Source: Octadecabacter ascidiaceicola (GTDB taxonomy: Bacteria; Pseudomonadota; Alphaproteobacteria; Rhodobacterales; Rhodobacteraceae). Taken from it: a DNA stretch of 64,000 nt. How positions within the stretch are numbered: the first letter of the stretch is position 1; each line of letters starts with the position of its first letter. Below are positions 7,863 to 17,116 of this stretch, piece after piece. The position numbers and the translations under genes are program-made. The notes beneath the pieces are model-generated. The model saw only the letters and a program-made list of their open reading frames with translations. It searched no databases and was not told the origin of the DNA. Where the stretch lies: NCBI RefSeq assembly GCF_900185015.1, contig NZ_FXYD01000004.1:246001-310000 (forward strand). The letters run 5' to 3'.

Positions 7863-9995
7863 TTAGTCTTCCTTCTTCTCTTCTTTGATTTCTTCACCAG
7901 TTTCCTGATCAACAACCTTCATGGAAAGGCGAACCTTGCCACGGTCGTCAAAGCCCAGAAGTTTAACTTTAACTTCCTGACCTTCTTTCAGAACGTCAGA
8001 CGGGTGGTTCAGGCGACGGTTTTCGATTTGAGAAACGTGCACGAGGCCGTCTTTCTTACCGAAGAAGTTCACGAATGCACCGAAGTCTACGATTTTGACA
8101 ACTGTACCAGTGTAAACCATGCCTTCTTCAGGCTCAGCTACGATGGACCAGATCATGTCGTAGGCCTTCTTGATGCTGTCGCCGTTTGGAGACGCGATCT
8201 TGATGATGCCTTCGTCGTTGATGTCGACCTTTGCGCCGGACACTTCAACGATTTCGCGGATGACTTTACCGCCAGAACCGATGACTTCGCGGATTTTATC
8301 CGTTGGAACCTGCATCGTTTCGATGCGTGGTGCGTGCTCGGAGAACTCAGCAGCGGAAGACAGCGCTTTGTTCATTTCGCCAAGGATATGAACGCGGCCT
8401 GCTTTGGCCTGTGCGAGAGCTTCTTTCATGATTGCTGGCGTGATGCCAGCAATCTTGATGTCCATCTGCAAGGATGTGATGCCGTTTTCGGTACCCGCAA
8501 CCTTGAAATCCATGTCGCCGAGGTGGTCTTCGTCGCCAAGGATGTCGGACAGGATCGCGTAGGAACCGTCTTCTTCCATGATCAGACCCATAGCAACACC
8601 AGCAACTGGTGCCTTCAGCGGAACACCCGCGTCCATCATGGACAAGGAGCCACCACAGACGGATGCCATAGAGCTTGAGCCATTGGATTCAGTGATCTCG
8701 GACACAACGCGAACGGTGTATGGGAAATCAGTTGCCGCAGGCAGAACCGCCTGAAGCGCACGCCAAGCGAGCTTACCGTGGCCGATTTCACGACGACCTG
8801 GAGGGCCGAAACGACCAACTTCACCAACAGAGTATGGAGGGAAGTTATAGTGCAGCAGGAAGTTCGACTTATACATGCCCTGAAGGCTATCGATCATCTG
8901 CTCGTCGTCGCCAGTACCCAGTGTCGTTACAACAAGACCCTGTGTCTCGCCGCGTGTGAACAGGGCAGAACCGTGTGTACGTGGCAGGATGCCCGTCTCG
9001 GAAACGATGTCGCGGATTTCGTCAGTCTTACGACCGTCGATACGCTTGCCAGTTTTAACAACGTCACCGCGCAAGATGGAAGCCTCAAGGCCCTTCATCG
9101 CGGAACCGAGGTTCTCGTCTTCGAGTTGTTCTTCTGTAAGTGCTTCTTTGATCGCTGTGCGAGCCTCAGAAACAGCAGCTGTGCGTTCCTGCTTGTCGGA
9201 GATCGCGAATGCTGCACGCATCTGCTTTTCACCAGCCTTTGCAACAGCAGCTGCAAGGTCGGAGTAGTCAGGTGCGGAGAAGTCGAATGGCTCTTTTGCG
9301 GCGTCTTCGGCCAGATCAATGATCAAGTCGATAACTGGCTGAATCTGCTCGTGGGCAAATTCAACAGCGCCGAGCATTTCGTCTTCAGACAATTCGTATG
9401 CTTCGGATTCAACCATCATCACGGCGTCTTTGGTGCCAGCAACAACAAGGTCCAAACGCTGCTCTGGGTTTTCACGCAGCTTGTGCATGTCGTCCATTTC
9501 AGGGTTGAGGATGTAATCGCCATCTTCAAAACCAACGCGGCAAGCTGCGATTGGGCCCATGAATGGAGCGCCAGAGATTGTCAGCGCAGCGGATGCGGCG
9601 ATCATAGCAACCATGTCTGGGTCGTTAACGAGGTCGTGGGACAGAACAGTACAGATCACCAGTACTTCGTTCTTGAAACCATCAACAAACAGCGGGCGGA
9701 TCGGACGGTCAATCAGGCGGGCTGTCAGTGTTTCTTTTTCTGTTGGGCGTGCTTCACGTTTGAAAAAACCACCTGGAACCTTACCAGCAGCGTAATATTT
9801 TTCGCCGTAGTGAACTGTCAGCGGGAAGAAATCTTGGCCCGGCTTTTGTTTCTTTGCGAACGTGACGTTCGCCATAACAGTTGTCTCGCCGTATGTAGCG
9901 ATGACGGTGCCGTCTGCCTGACGCGCAACCTTACCTGTTTCCAGTGTCAGCGTTTCTTCGCCCCACTGGATGGATTTTTTAACTTCTGTAAACAT
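7863..9995 (-). CDS. pnp: Polyribonucleotide nucleotidyltransferase (PNPase)
   Basis: The 710-aa protein is a phosphorolytic 3'-5' exoribonuclease and degradosome component. Its order is RNase PH domain 1, helical domain, RNase PH domain 2, a KH domain ([12 protein letters not shown] around residue 565) and a C-terminal S1 domain (about 620-695). Length is standard. A hairpin-rich leader lies upstream and a strong terminator follows. In many bacteria pnp directly follows rpsO; here a THUMP methyltransferase gene and the rpsO terminator lie between them. Confidence 0.97.
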   Translation of the reverse strand: MFTEVKKSIQWGEETLTLETGKVARQADGTVIATYGETTVMANVTFAKKQKPGQDFFPLTVHYGEKYYAAGKVPGGFFKREARPTEKETLTARLIDRPIRPLFVDGFKNEVLVICTVLSHDLVNDPDMVAMIAASAALTISGAPFMGPIAACRVGFEDGDYILNPEMDDMHKLRENPEQRLDLVVAGTKDAVMMVESEAYELSEDEMLGAVEFAHEQIQPVIDLIIDLAEDAAKEPFDFSAPDYSDLAAAVAKAGEKQMRAAFAISDKQERTAAVSEARTAIKEALTEEQLEDENLGSAMKGLEASILRGDVVKTGKRIDGRKTDEIRDIVSETGILPRTHGSALFTRGETQGLVVTTLGTGDDEQMIDSLQGMYKSNFLLHYNFPPYSVGEVGRFGPPGRREIGHGKLAWRALQAVLPAATDFPYTVRVVSEITESNGSSSMASVCGGSLSMMDAGVPLKAPVAGVAMGLIMEEDGSYAILSDILGDEDHLGDMDFKVAGTENGITSLQMDIKIAGITPAIMKEALAQAKAGRVHILGEMNKALSSAAEFSEHAPRIETMQVPTDKIREVIGSGGKVIREIVEVSGAKVDINDEGIIKIASPNGDSIKKAYDMIWSIVAEPEEGMVYTGTVVKIVDFGAFVNFFGKKDGLVHVSQIENRRLNHPSDVLKEGQEVKVKLLGFDDRGKVRLSMKVVDQETGEEIKEEKKED

Positions 9996-10010
9996 TATCG
10001 TTTCCTATTT

Positions 10011-10067
10011 GAGGGCACCCACGGGCGTTCCCGTGTCCCTCGTATCATTGGTGGCCCCATTGCCACC
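10011..10067 (-). promoter_or_regulatory. Double-hairpin leader of pnp
   Basis: Just upstream of the pnp start are two stems: CACGGG/CCCGTG with an outer GAGGG/CCCTC (10011-10041), and GGTGGC/GCCACC (10050-10067). In Escherichia coli, pnp mRNA is autoregulated through an RNase III-cut leader hairpin. A similar role here is inference from position and structure. Confidence 0.45.
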
Positions 10068-10174
10068 GACCCCTAATTCCTTTTGCACACGCCGGAGTCA
10101 TATGCGCGCGTCTCAGATGGGGGGCGTTTACAGGGGTTTTGCTGGTTTGGGAAGCTTTGTGTTTTAAGGCTTCG

Positions 10175-11269
10175 TTACAGCGGATCCGTTTGATACAACC
10201 GCACCTTCATTCCGCCATGATCGACGACCGGACCCGCCGGTTTGAATGGCAGCTTGGTCGCCTTTGCGAGGCTGGGTTCGGTCGTGATGATCCCAACACG
10301 CCAGCCCTTGAATTCTGTCATTAGGCGTTCCCCGAAGGACGCATATAGCCCGAATAGCGGCTTCTTGTTGCCGATGCGCCCGCCGTAGGGTGGGTTGGCG
10401 ATGACGAGGCCTTTGTCGTCGCAGGGCGGCGTGATTTCGGAGATTGGTTTGACCGAGAACTTAGAAATATCGCTGACGCCTGCACGTTCAGCGTTGGCGT
10501 GGCTCATGGTGATGGCGCCTGCGTCGCGGTCAGATCCGTAGACGTTGAAAGCCGCTTCGCGCGTCGGGCTGCGCATGGTTTCGAATGCTTCAGGATCGAA
10601 ATCTGGAAGCGATTGGAAAGCGAACGAACGCGCGCGGCCACTGTCAAAGCGCCGAGTAATTTCGGCGGCTTCGATCGGGAAGGTGCCAGAACCACACATC
10701 GGGTCATACAGGGGCTCTCTACCGTTGAATCCCGCGTCGCGCAGGAACAGGGACGCCATGGTTTCACGCATCGGCGCTTTGTTCACGGCTTCTTTGTGGC
10801 CGCGCTTATGAAGTGCTTCACCAGATGTATCGATAGAAAGCGAGACGATATCGCGGTCAATCCGCACACGAATGTTGAAGCTGTCTTCGGTTCCGGCTGG
10901 CGCGATGAAAAAACCTTGGGCAGCCAGTGCTTCTTCAACCCGTTGGGTTGCCGCGCCAGCATGATAGATTTTGGATTTGTTGCAGCTCGCCTCAACCGTG
11001 ACCATTGCGCCGTCTAGCAGGGTTTCCGCCCACGGAAATTCGCTGGCGTGTTTTTCAAGTTGGGAAAGATAGATCGCGCGGAATTCACCGATGCGGGCGA
11101 GAACGCGATTGGCGCCGCGTAGTTGCAGGTTGGCGCGCCAGACTTCGGGCCACTCACCGCGCAGGGTCACGCCGCCGCCAATTACAGATGTGACTTTGAA
11201 CCCTTTTTCGCGGGCTTCAGTTGCCAGCAAGTCTTGCAGTCCGGGTGCGGTGATGAGGAAAATGTCCAT
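10175..11269 (-). CDS. THUMP-domain class I SAM-dependent RNA methyltransferase (RlmL N-terminal type)
   Basis: The 364-aa protein has an N-terminal THUMP-like RNA-binding part (about 1-155) and a Rossmann methyltransferase domain with the N6/N2-methylating motif IANPPYGG around residues 290-297. It resembles the N2-guanine 23S rRNA methyltransferase half of RlmL, without the second (RlmK) half found in gamma-proteobacteria. It lies between rpsO and pnp but is separated from rpsO by a terminator, so it probably has its own promoter. Confidence 0.82.
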   Translation of the reverse strand: MDIFLITAPGLQDLLATEAREKGFKVTSVIGGGVTLRGEWPEVWRANLQLRGANRVLARIGEFRAIYLSQLEKHASEFPWAETLLDGAMVTVEASCNKSKIYHAGAATQRVEEALAAQGFFIAPAGTEDSFNIRVRIDRDIVSLSIDTSGEALHKRGHKEAVNKAPMRETMASLFLRDAGFNGREPLYDPMCGSGTFPIEAAEITRRFDSGRARSFAFQSLPDFDPEAFETMRSPTREAAFNVYGSDRDAGAITMSHANAERAGVSDISKFSVKPISEITPPCDDKGLVIANPPYGGRIGNKKPLFGLYASFGERLMTEFKGWRVGIITTEPSLAKATKLPFKPAGPVVDHGGMKVRLYQTDPL

Positions 11270-11301
11270 TGGTGAGAGCTATCCTGCTTGCGGGCAAAAC
11301 A

Positions 11302-11330
11302 AAACCGCCCGAGCAATGCTTGGGCGGTTT
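11302..11330 (-). terminator. Terminator of rpsO
   Basis: A 13-bp stem (11302-11314 with 11318-11330, one G-U pair) with a tight loop is followed on the minus strand by TTTTGTTTTG. Confidence 0.85.
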
Positions 11331-11426
11331 CGAAAATCTTTGCGAGAACTTGATAGGGGGTGCACAATGCGAATTCTTGAGCGAATTCTCTGCCTGCGCG
11401 CTCCGTCAATTCTGCGAATTGTCGGT

Positions 11427-11696
11427 TTAGCGACGGATGCCGAGACGTTTGATCAGGTCCTGGTAACGGGCCTCATCTTTGCCTTTGGTGTAGTCCAGAA
11501 GCTTACGACGCAGAGCAACCATTTTCAAAAGGCCACGGCGACCGTGGTTGTCTTTTTTGTGAGTTTTGAAGTGCTCAGTCAGCGTTGTGATGCGGGATGT
11601 AAGGATAGCAACCTGTACTTCCGGCGAACCTGTGTCGCCTTCTTTGGTTGCGAATTCTTTCATCAAGCGTGCTTTTTCTTCAGCAGTAATCGACAT
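11427..11696 (-). CDS. rpsO: 30S ribosomal protein S15
   Basis: The 89-aa protein binds 16S rRNA in the central domain of the small subunit. The family core [19 protein letters not shown] is intact and length is exact for S15. The start at 11696 follows a GGAGACC ribosome site; the frame is open upstream but that part is not S15-like. It is followed by its own terminator and is part of the rbfA-truB-rpsO-pnp order. Confidence 0.97.
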   Translation of the reverse strand: MSITAEEKARLMKEFATKEGDTGSPEVQVAILTSRITTLTEHFKTHKKDNHGRRGLLKMVALRRKLLDYTKGKDEARYQDLIKRLGIRR

Positions 11697-11860
11697 CGGG
11701 GTCTCCTTGGCTAAAGGGTGAATGGCGCAAGCCGGGATGTCGTCCAGCAGGGCCCGTGGAGGGTGAACACCACCTATCAGATAGGGGGGTGATTGCGGGC
11801 GTATAGGTAGATTCCCCCGTTTAAGCAAAGGAAAAATACAAACGCTTCGGTAAGGTGTGT

Positions 11861-12751
11861 TTAGGACGCGATAAGCTGAACCGAGTTGATATCAAATGAT
11901 GTCACGCCATAAAGCGAAGCCACAGGTGCGCCGTCCGCAAACAGCATCGTGCCGTCTGTAGTGGTTTGGGTGGTTAATTCGGGTGGAGTGCCGTCGAATT
12001 TTAGCACTAAAACATCATCGTCGGCGTAATCCATGATGGAGACCGTTCCGCTGTCGATCTCAAATCGGTCACGGTCTGCGCCGCCTGACATCACGTCACC
12101 GTCGTTACCGATCAACGTGTCGCGCCCCGCGCTGCCGTTGAGGTAGTCTTTTTCGGCGACGTCTTCGCCAGTCACGCCATCAATCACATCATCGCCTTCA
12201 CTACCTTGAATGTTGTCATTCCCCGCACCGCCGATCAGCGTGTCATCGCCGTGCCCGCCCAGCAAAGTGTCATCGCCTGCGCCGCCATCAAGGGTATCAG
12301 CGCCGTCACCTGCTATGAGGGAGTCGTCGCCAGTTCCGCCTGTCATGTCGTCATCACCGATGTAACCGTAAACGAAGTCATCACCGTCATCGCCCGCAAC
12401 ATCGTCGTCGCCTGCACCGCCGTGAATATGGTCATCGCCGTCGTCGCCTTGCAACGTGTCATCCCCGCCGCGGCCATCAAGATAGTCGCCGCCTCCTTGT
12501 CCTTCGGCGAGGTCCGCGCCATCACCGCCAAAGAACTCGTCATAACCGTCGGTCGTTTCGGCGACGATACCGTCAGTTGGTTCTGTTGGATTGGACTTGG
12601 TTTCCGCGATGTCCAACAGATCAGTGTTTTGAAGGGTTTCATGGTCGGTGTTGTCTGGTTCGGGGGTGTCTGTTTGTTCGCCCCCAATCGGAATGCCGAC
12701 CATTGCGGTTCCAGCGAGAGCGACGCCGAGGAGGCCCAGGATTGCAATCAT
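11861..12751 (-). CDS. Small RTX (hemolysin-type calcium-binding repeat) protein
   Basis: The 296-aa acidic protein starts with one hydrophobic segment (about 1-20) and contains a run of GGxGxDxL/U-type nonapeptides (about residues 65-190), which fold into a calcium-binding beta-roll. After a gap it ends in a short non-repeat domain (about 205-296). RTX proteins are usually secreted by type I systems using a C-terminal signal; the N-terminal hydrophobic segment here suggests membrane anchoring or Sec export instead. No transporter genes lie nearby. Function is unknown; adhesin or envelope protein are possibilities. Confidence 0.8.
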   Translation of the reverse strand: MIAILGLLGVALAGTAMVGIPIGGEQTDTPEPDNTDHETLQNTDLLDIAETKSNPTEPTDGIVAETTDGYDEFFGGDGADLAEGQGGGDYLDGRGGDDTLQGDDGDDHIHGGAGDDDVAGDDGDDFVYGYIGDDDMTGGTGDDSLIAGDGADTLDGGAGDDTLLGGHGDDTLIGGAGNDNIQGSEGDDVIDGVTGEDVAEKDYLNGSAGRDTLIGNDGDVMSGGADRDRFEIDSGTVSIMDYADDDVLVLKFDGTPPELTTQTTTDGTMLFADGAPVASLYGVTSFDINSVQLIAS

Positions 12752-12903
12752 ATCAAAAGACCTTCTGTTGAAGCGACAGGTTCAAACAGACGCACCAGTT
12801 GCAACGACTCATGTTCGCGCTGCGGCATGTCTAAGGTCTTGGATACAGGCCAAGTCCCAAAAAATCCTCAAAACAAAAGCTAATTGGTTAACGCATTGTT
12901 GCG

Positions 12904-13416
12904 TTAGGGGGTAATCCAAGGCTCGGGTTGTTGGGTGTAGGTGATGTAGAGCGGGTGTTTCGGGTGGCCCGCTTTTGTCAGACCCAAATGCATGAGATTG
13001 GCACTCGTTTCACGCAAGAGCGTTGCGACGTCGGCGCCTCGGTTCAGGTGTTCGCCATGAGTGCCCCAAGCGCAGATTGTGACATCTGCCCATGCCACCC
13101 CGTCGCGGATTGTGGAGTCGTTTGCTTCGCCGATAGGCTCGGGCGCGGCGCGCATGTTGCGGGGGTCCGTGTCGCGCCACGCAAAGATGTTGGTCACGCG
13201 AAAGCCGCCATGCCCAAGCGCACGCGCACGACGCTCGCAGCGCTCAACGGTTGGGTCGTTTTGAACTTCGGTCGCGGTGGAGGGGTTGAGCATGACGAAA
13301 TGCACTTTGGTTCCTGCGTCATCCCAAACCCGCGTCAGGGAATAACGGTACCTTTCACAGTCAGAGTAAACGGCTGTTGAGGGGGCATCGCCCTTGGTGT
13401 GTGTGCGCGTGATCAT
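12904..13416 (-). CDS. DUF1643 domain protein
   Basis: The 170-aa protein matches the DUF1643 family by its run VHFVMLNPSTATEVQNDPTVERC and the later NIFAWRDTDP and WGTHG segments. Biochemical function of the family is not established. It is divergent from the VOC gene with 63 bp between starts, and has no operon partner. Confidence 0.85.
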   Translation of the reverse strand: MITRTHTKGDAPSTAVYSDCERYRYSLTRVWDDAGTKVHFVMLNPSTATEVQNDPTVERCERRARALGHGGFRVTNIFAWRDTDPRNMRAAPEPIGEANDSTIRDGVAWADVTICAWGTHGEHLNRGADVATLLRETSANLMHLGLTKAGHPKHPLYITYTQQPEPWITP

Positions 13417-13479
13417 GGGGTGGTTATGCCGACGTCGCGTGAATTGTGCTAGAGTAGAGCAAACACGAAAGGACAGTTT

Positions 13480-13848
13480 ATGAAACTCGGTGCATTTTCG
13501 ATCAGCCTCGCGGTTAAAGATCTGCCCGCGTCTATGGCTTTCTACCAGGACCTAGGGTTCACGCATTTTGGCGGTTTGGTGGAGCATAATTTTGCGATCA
13601 TGAAGAACGGGGACACGCTTGTCGGGCTGTTTCAGGGCATGTTTGAGAAGAACATGCTGACGTTTAATCCGGGCTGGGATCAATCAGCGGGTGAGGTGAA
13701 CCCGTTTGACGACGTTCGCGATATCAAGGCCAAGGTGAAAGCTGCGGGGCATGAGGTGAGCCAAGATTTGGGCGAAGAAATTGGTGTCGGGTCGTTTGTG
13801 GTTATTGATCCTGATGGCAATCCGATCTTGATTGACCAGCACCGTTGA
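13480..13848 (+). CDS. VOC superfamily (glyoxalase/dioxygenase fold) protein
   Basis: The 122-aa protein is a single VOC module: beta-alpha-beta-beta units starting SISLAVKDLPASMAFYQDLGF and ending VIDPDGNPILIDQH. Members bind a divalent metal and act as lyases, dioxygenases or resistance proteins. Start follows GAAAGGA. The substrate is unknown. It lies opposite in strand to the surrounding translation genes. Confidence 0.85.
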   Translation: MKLGAFSISLAVKDLPASMAFYQDLGFTHFGGLVEHNFAIMKNGDTLVGLFQGMFEKNMLTFNPGWDQSAGEVNPFDDVRDIKAKVKAAGHEVSQDLGEEIGVGSFVVIDPDGNPILIDQHR

Positions 13849-13865
13849 CCGCCCAGTGAGGTTCG

Positions 13866-14768
13866 TTAGCGCACGAAAACCCGTGTTGGGTGGATTTCAC
13901 CAGCTTTGAAGACACCAACGGCGATGGCTTGGCCATCATGTTCGGCCCAGCATTCATCGCCATATTCAACGTCGCCCATGACAAGCGCAGGGTTGCCGTT
14001 GCGCAGTTTGGCGATGCTGGATTCGGGGCAGTGCACGCGGGGGAGATCATCAAGGCCAGCCTCAAGCGGCAAGATCAGATGGTCAAGTGCTTCGGTTTTG
14101 GCGTGCTCGTCGAGTTGTTCGAGCGTGACGCCGTCTTTGGCGTCAAACGGGCCGGACCAGATGCGGCGCAGTTCGCGGACGTGGCCATGACAACCTAACG
14201 CCTCGCCCAGATCGCGGGCGATGGAGCGGACGTAGCCGCCTTTGCCGCAGGTCATTTCAAGGGTGACGTGGTCTTCATCAGGGCGGTCGATGAGCAGCAG
14301 TTCTTCGACCCAGAGCGGGCGGGCAGCGATTTCGAAATCTTCGCCGTCGCGAGCGCGCTTGTAGGCGCGTTGGCCGTCGATCTTCACGGCGGAAAACAGC
14401 GGCGGGACTTGCATGATGTCGCCAACGAACTGGCCGAGTTGGGCTTTGATTTCGTCGTCGGTGGGGCGTTTGTCGCTTTCGTCGGTGATTTCGCCTTCGG
14501 CGTCATCGGTGTTGGTTTTCTGACCTAGGCGCACGGTGAAGGTATAGGCCTTCAGCGCATCGGTGATGTAGGGAACGGTTTTTGTTGCCTCGCCCAAAGC
14601 CACGGCCAAAACACCGGTTGCTTCAGGGTCGAGGGTGCCAGCGTGGCCCGCCTTTTTTGCATCAAGCGCCCATTTGACTTTGTTCACGACAGATGTGGAT
14701 GTGATTCCTGCAGGTTTGTCCACGACAAGCCAACCGTGAACGTCGCGTCCTTTGCGTTTGCGTGCCAT
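13866..14768 (-). CDS. truB: tRNA pseudouridine(55) synthase TruB
   Basis: The 300-aa enzyme makes pseudouridine 55 in the T-loop of tRNAs. The N-terminal [13 protein letters not shown] and the catalytic segment [14 protein letters not shown] (Asp47 region) are intact, and a C-terminal PUA-like part is present. It belongs with rbfA upstream, the two being separated by the DUF2233 gene. Confidence 0.96.
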   Translation of the reverse strand: MARKRKGRDVHGWLVVDKPAGITSTSVVNKVKWALDAKKAGHAGTLDPEATGVLAVALGEATKTVPYITDALKAYTFTVRLGQKTNTDDAEGEITDESDKRPTDDEIKAQLGQFVGDIMQVPPLFSAVKIDGQRAYKRARDGEDFEIAARPLWVEELLLIDRPDEDHVTLEMTCGKGGYVRSIARDLGEALGCHGHVRELRRIWSGPFDAKDGVTLEQLDEHAKTEALDHLILPLEAGLDDLPRVHCPESSIAKLRNGNPALVMGDVEYGDECWAEHDGQAIAVGVFKAGEIHPTRVFVR

Positions 14769-14834
14769 GTGAAAAACTCCGAAGTCAGGTCAAGCGGGCG
14801 GGGTAGTCTGCCCGCCACCTGTCGTCAAGCGTAG

Positions 14835-15545
14835 CTACTGCGATGGCAGAACACCGATGATCGGGCCAAGTTGCCAGCCAAAGTCAGATCTGTTGTTTGC
14901 AGGGGCATGAAGGCGGCTGACTTTGCCATCAAAATAGAGCGCGTTGTCTGCGCCTATTACATCGCGAAATAGAGTGGCGAAATCATGAAAGTTCACCGGT
15001 TCATTTGAGATCGCGAACACGGCACGTGTTCCATCGTCAAAGGTACCGACACCGTTGCGGATATATTTGGATGTGCCGTTCGGAATGAAACGGGGATGCA
15101 AAGCACCGTCGATCACAAGCATTGGGCCAGATTGCGTTGCATCCGAGCAAAACGGCTCACGTGCGAGAAAATCTAGGGTTTCGAAAACCTTAAAGGTATC
15201 ACCAATGCAGAAAACACCATTTGGAAGCAGGCCAAAATTTCCCGGCCCGTCGTTTGAAATCACGCGCATTTCTTCAACGAAATCTTCAACGTAGTGTCCA
15301 ACCGGAGAGCGATCTTCGTGATACATACCAGCGTTCATAGCAAACAAAAGTGGCAGGTGCGTGTGGGCTTCAACAGCGCTAAAGCTGCCTAGAATGTCAC
15401 CGTTGTCGTCACGCAAGAATAGCTGCAGGTCTTGGTCAAATCCGACGTCACAAATAGTGTAGGATGCGCCGAGATGGTCGACGTCTTCACATGTGACAGC
15501 TGCAGCGGGGGATGCCAGCAGCGCGAGTGCGGCCAGCCAGCGCAT
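14835..15545 (-). CDS. Exported phosphodiester glycosidase family (DUF2233) protein
   Basis: The 236-aa protein has a cleavable signal peptide ([16 protein letters not shown]) and a NAGPA/DUF2233 domain, recognisable by FAMNAGMYHEDRSPVGHYVE and GVGTFDDGTRAVFAISNEPVNFHDFA. Related enzymes remove N-acetylglucosamine from phosphodiesters; the bacterial substrate is unknown. Its ATG shares one base with the rbfA stop (TAATG at 15543-15547), so translation is coupled to rbfA. Confidence 0.8.
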   Translation of the reverse strand: MRWLAALALLASPAAAVTCEDVDHLGASYTICDVGFDQDLQLFLRDDNGDILGSFSAVEAHTHLPLLFAMNAGMYHEDRSPVGHYVEDFVEEMRVISNDGPGNFGLLPNGVFCIGDTFKVFETLDFLAREPFCSDATQSGPMLVIDGALHPRFIPNGTSKYIRNGVGTFDDGTRAVFAISNEPVNFHDFATLFRDVIGADNALYFDGKVSRLHAPANNRSDFGWQLGPIIGVLPSQ

Positions 15546-15961
15546 TATTCTTCCTCGGTGGATTCTGGTGCGGCTACGTCCTTGGCGACGCGGTCTTCAG
15601 CGAACATGGCGCGGGTTGCGTCCATGCGGTCATACATGTCGTCGATGCGAAAGCGCAGGTCCGGTGTCACTTTAAGCTTCACGTCCTTGGAAATCAGGTG
15701 CCGTAGCTCGCCTTTGTTGCGGGCCAAAGCTGCAATCGCGAGGTCTGCGTCTTTGCCACCAAGCGGCAGCACGAAGCAGGTCGCGATCGAAAGATCGGGT
15801 GTCATGCGCACTTCGCCCACGGTGATGGACATGCGTTGCAGATCGGGGTCGTGGACCTCACCGCGCTGCAAGAGTTGCGACATTGTGCGACGGATCAGTT
15901 CGCCAACGCGCAATTGCCGCGTTGAGGGACCGTCTTTACCTTGAAAACTGTTCTTTGCCAT
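15545..15961 (-). CDS. rbfA: Ribosome-binding factor A
   Basis: The 138-aa protein has the single KH-like fold of RbfA, a 30S maturation and cold-adaptation factor. The core [20 protein letters not shown] and the C-terminal helix [16 protein letters not shown] are typical. The start at 15961 begins MAKNSF, as in related proteins; MGRMAKN three codons upstream is an alternative. The frame remains open far upstream over dapB, which is a shadow. It is divergent from dapB with about 70 bp between starts. Confidence 0.93.
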   Translation of the reverse strand: MAKNSFQGKDGPSTRQLRVGELIRRTMSQLLQRGEVHDPDLQRMSITVGEVRMTPDLSIATCFVLPLGGKDADLAIAALARNKGELRHLISKDVKLKVTPDLRFRIDDMYDRMDATRAMFAEDRVAKDVAAPESTEEE

Positions 15962-16030
15962 TCTGCCCATGTAAGGGGTGTGGAACGGCTTGCCAAGCAC
16001 GCCAACGCCAATGTGAAAGAAGGAAACGAC

Positions 16031-16846
16031 ATGACGGATTTGCCAGGGATTGTGGTAACAGGTGGATCTGGCCGTATGGGTCAGATGTTGATTAATGCTG
16101 TGAAGGCGTCTGAAGCGTGCAAATTGGTCGGTGTGTTGGAACGTTCGGGTCATGATTGGATCGGTCAGGATGTTGGTGTCACCATGGGGGGCGCCGCGAT
16201 AGGTGTAACCGTGAGCGATGATCCGGTTGAAACATTCGCAAAAGCCCAAGCGGTTATTGATTTTACGGCACCAGCCGCGACGATTGGCTTCGCTGAGTTG
16301 GCTGCGCAAGCGCGAGCGGTTCATGTGATTGGGACGACGGGGTTGACCGAAGATGACATCGCCCATTTGGATGCAGCGGCCCGTCACGCCGTGATTGTGC
16401 GCGCTGGGAACATGTCGCTTGGTGTTAATCTGTTGGCAAAGCTTACTAAAAAGGTTGCGGCGGCGCTGGATGAGGATTTTGATATCGAAATCACCGAAGC
16501 GCACCACCATCACAAGGTAGACGCGCCATCTGGTACGGCTTTGATGCTCGGCGAAGCTGCGGCTGAAGGGCGCGGTGTTTCCCTAAAGGATGTCAGTGAT
16601 TCTGGCCGTGACGGGATTACGGGTGCGCGTCAGCGCGGTGACATCGGGTTTAGCGCAATTCGCGGCGGCGATATCGTTGGGGAACACGATGTACTGTTTG
16701 CTGCCGCTGGTGAACGCATCAAGCTGACCCATATTGCCACGGACCGTGCGATTTTTGCGCGGGGGGCTTTGAAGGCCGCACTTTGGGGGCAGGATAAAAA
16801 ACCCGGCAGCTATGACATGTTTGACGTGTTGGGTTTAGGCGACTGA
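16031..16846 (+). CDS. dapB: 4-hydroxy-tetrahydrodipicolinate reductase
   Basis: The 271-aa enzyme reduces HTPA in the diaminopimelate/lysine pathway with NAD(P)H. The N-terminal Rossmann motif is [12 protein letters not shown], and the signature [15 protein letters not shown] carries the catalytic His and Lys. The start at 16031 follows AAGGAAACGAC; an upstream in-frame ATG lies inside the rbfA promoter region and adds no conserved sequence. Confidence 0.96.
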   Translation: MTDLPGIVVTGGSGRMGQMLINAVKASEACKLVGVLERSGHDWIGQDVGVTMGGAAIGVTVSDDPVETFAKAQAVIDFTAPAATIGFAELAAQARAVHVIGTTGLTEDDIAHLDAAARHAVIVRAGNMSLGVNLLAKLTKKVAAALDEDFDIEITEAHHHHKVDAPSGTALMLGEAAAEGRGVSLKDVSDSGRDGITGARQRGDIGFSAIRGGDIVGEHDVLFAAAGERIKLTHIATDRAIFARGALKAALWGQDKKPGSYDMFDVLGLGD

Positions 16847-16874
16847 GCGGAATTAGGGGGATTTAGCCGCCAGA

Positions 16875-17051
16875 TCAGAAATCGACGGCGATTCCCTTTT
16901 TCTCCCAATCGCCGAAACGCACTGGCTCTGGCCCGTCGCGGCCGCCTAGTTCGTCCGGCAAATCCAACGCTTTGGCTTTCTTTTTGCGTTCCTGCGCTTC
17001 TGCGAGGGCGCGTTTTGCTGCATCGGGCAGGTCTTTGTCGAGATCGCTCAT
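16875..17051 (-). CDS. DUF1674 / SDHAF4-type small protein (succinate dehydrogenase assembly)
   Basis: A 58-codon gene too short for most ORF calls. It begins MSDLDKDLPDAAKRAL, has a lysine-rich middle, and ends with the family hallmark GRDGPEPVRFGDWEKKG. Mitochondrial SDHAF4 and its bacterial relatives help flavinylated SdhA assemble; that role here is by family. It is divergent from the rRNA methyltransferase gene with 65 bp between starts. Confidence 0.88.
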   Translation of the reverse strand: MSDLDKDLPDAAKRALAEAQERKKKAKALDLPDELGGRDGPEPVRFGDWEKKGIAVDF

Positions 17052-17116
17052 GTCGGCTCCTTGCGGCGGTTAGTTGTGTGATATACCCCGCAGCGATCAA
17101 TAGCCAAGGATAACAA

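Noticed and set aside
8778..10076. 432-codon plus-strand frame opposite pnp
   Set aside because: Shadow of pnp; Cys/Phe/Val-rich composition typical of antisense reading.
12206..12883. Plus-strand valine/isoleucine-rich frame opposite the RTX gene
   Set aside because: Repetitive antisense reading of the glycine/aspartate repeats, not a gene.
15962..16513. Upstream extension of the rbfA frame to 322 codons
   Set aside because: The extra part lies over the dapB coding sequence and has no RbfA-like sequence; the start at 15961 gives a standard protein.
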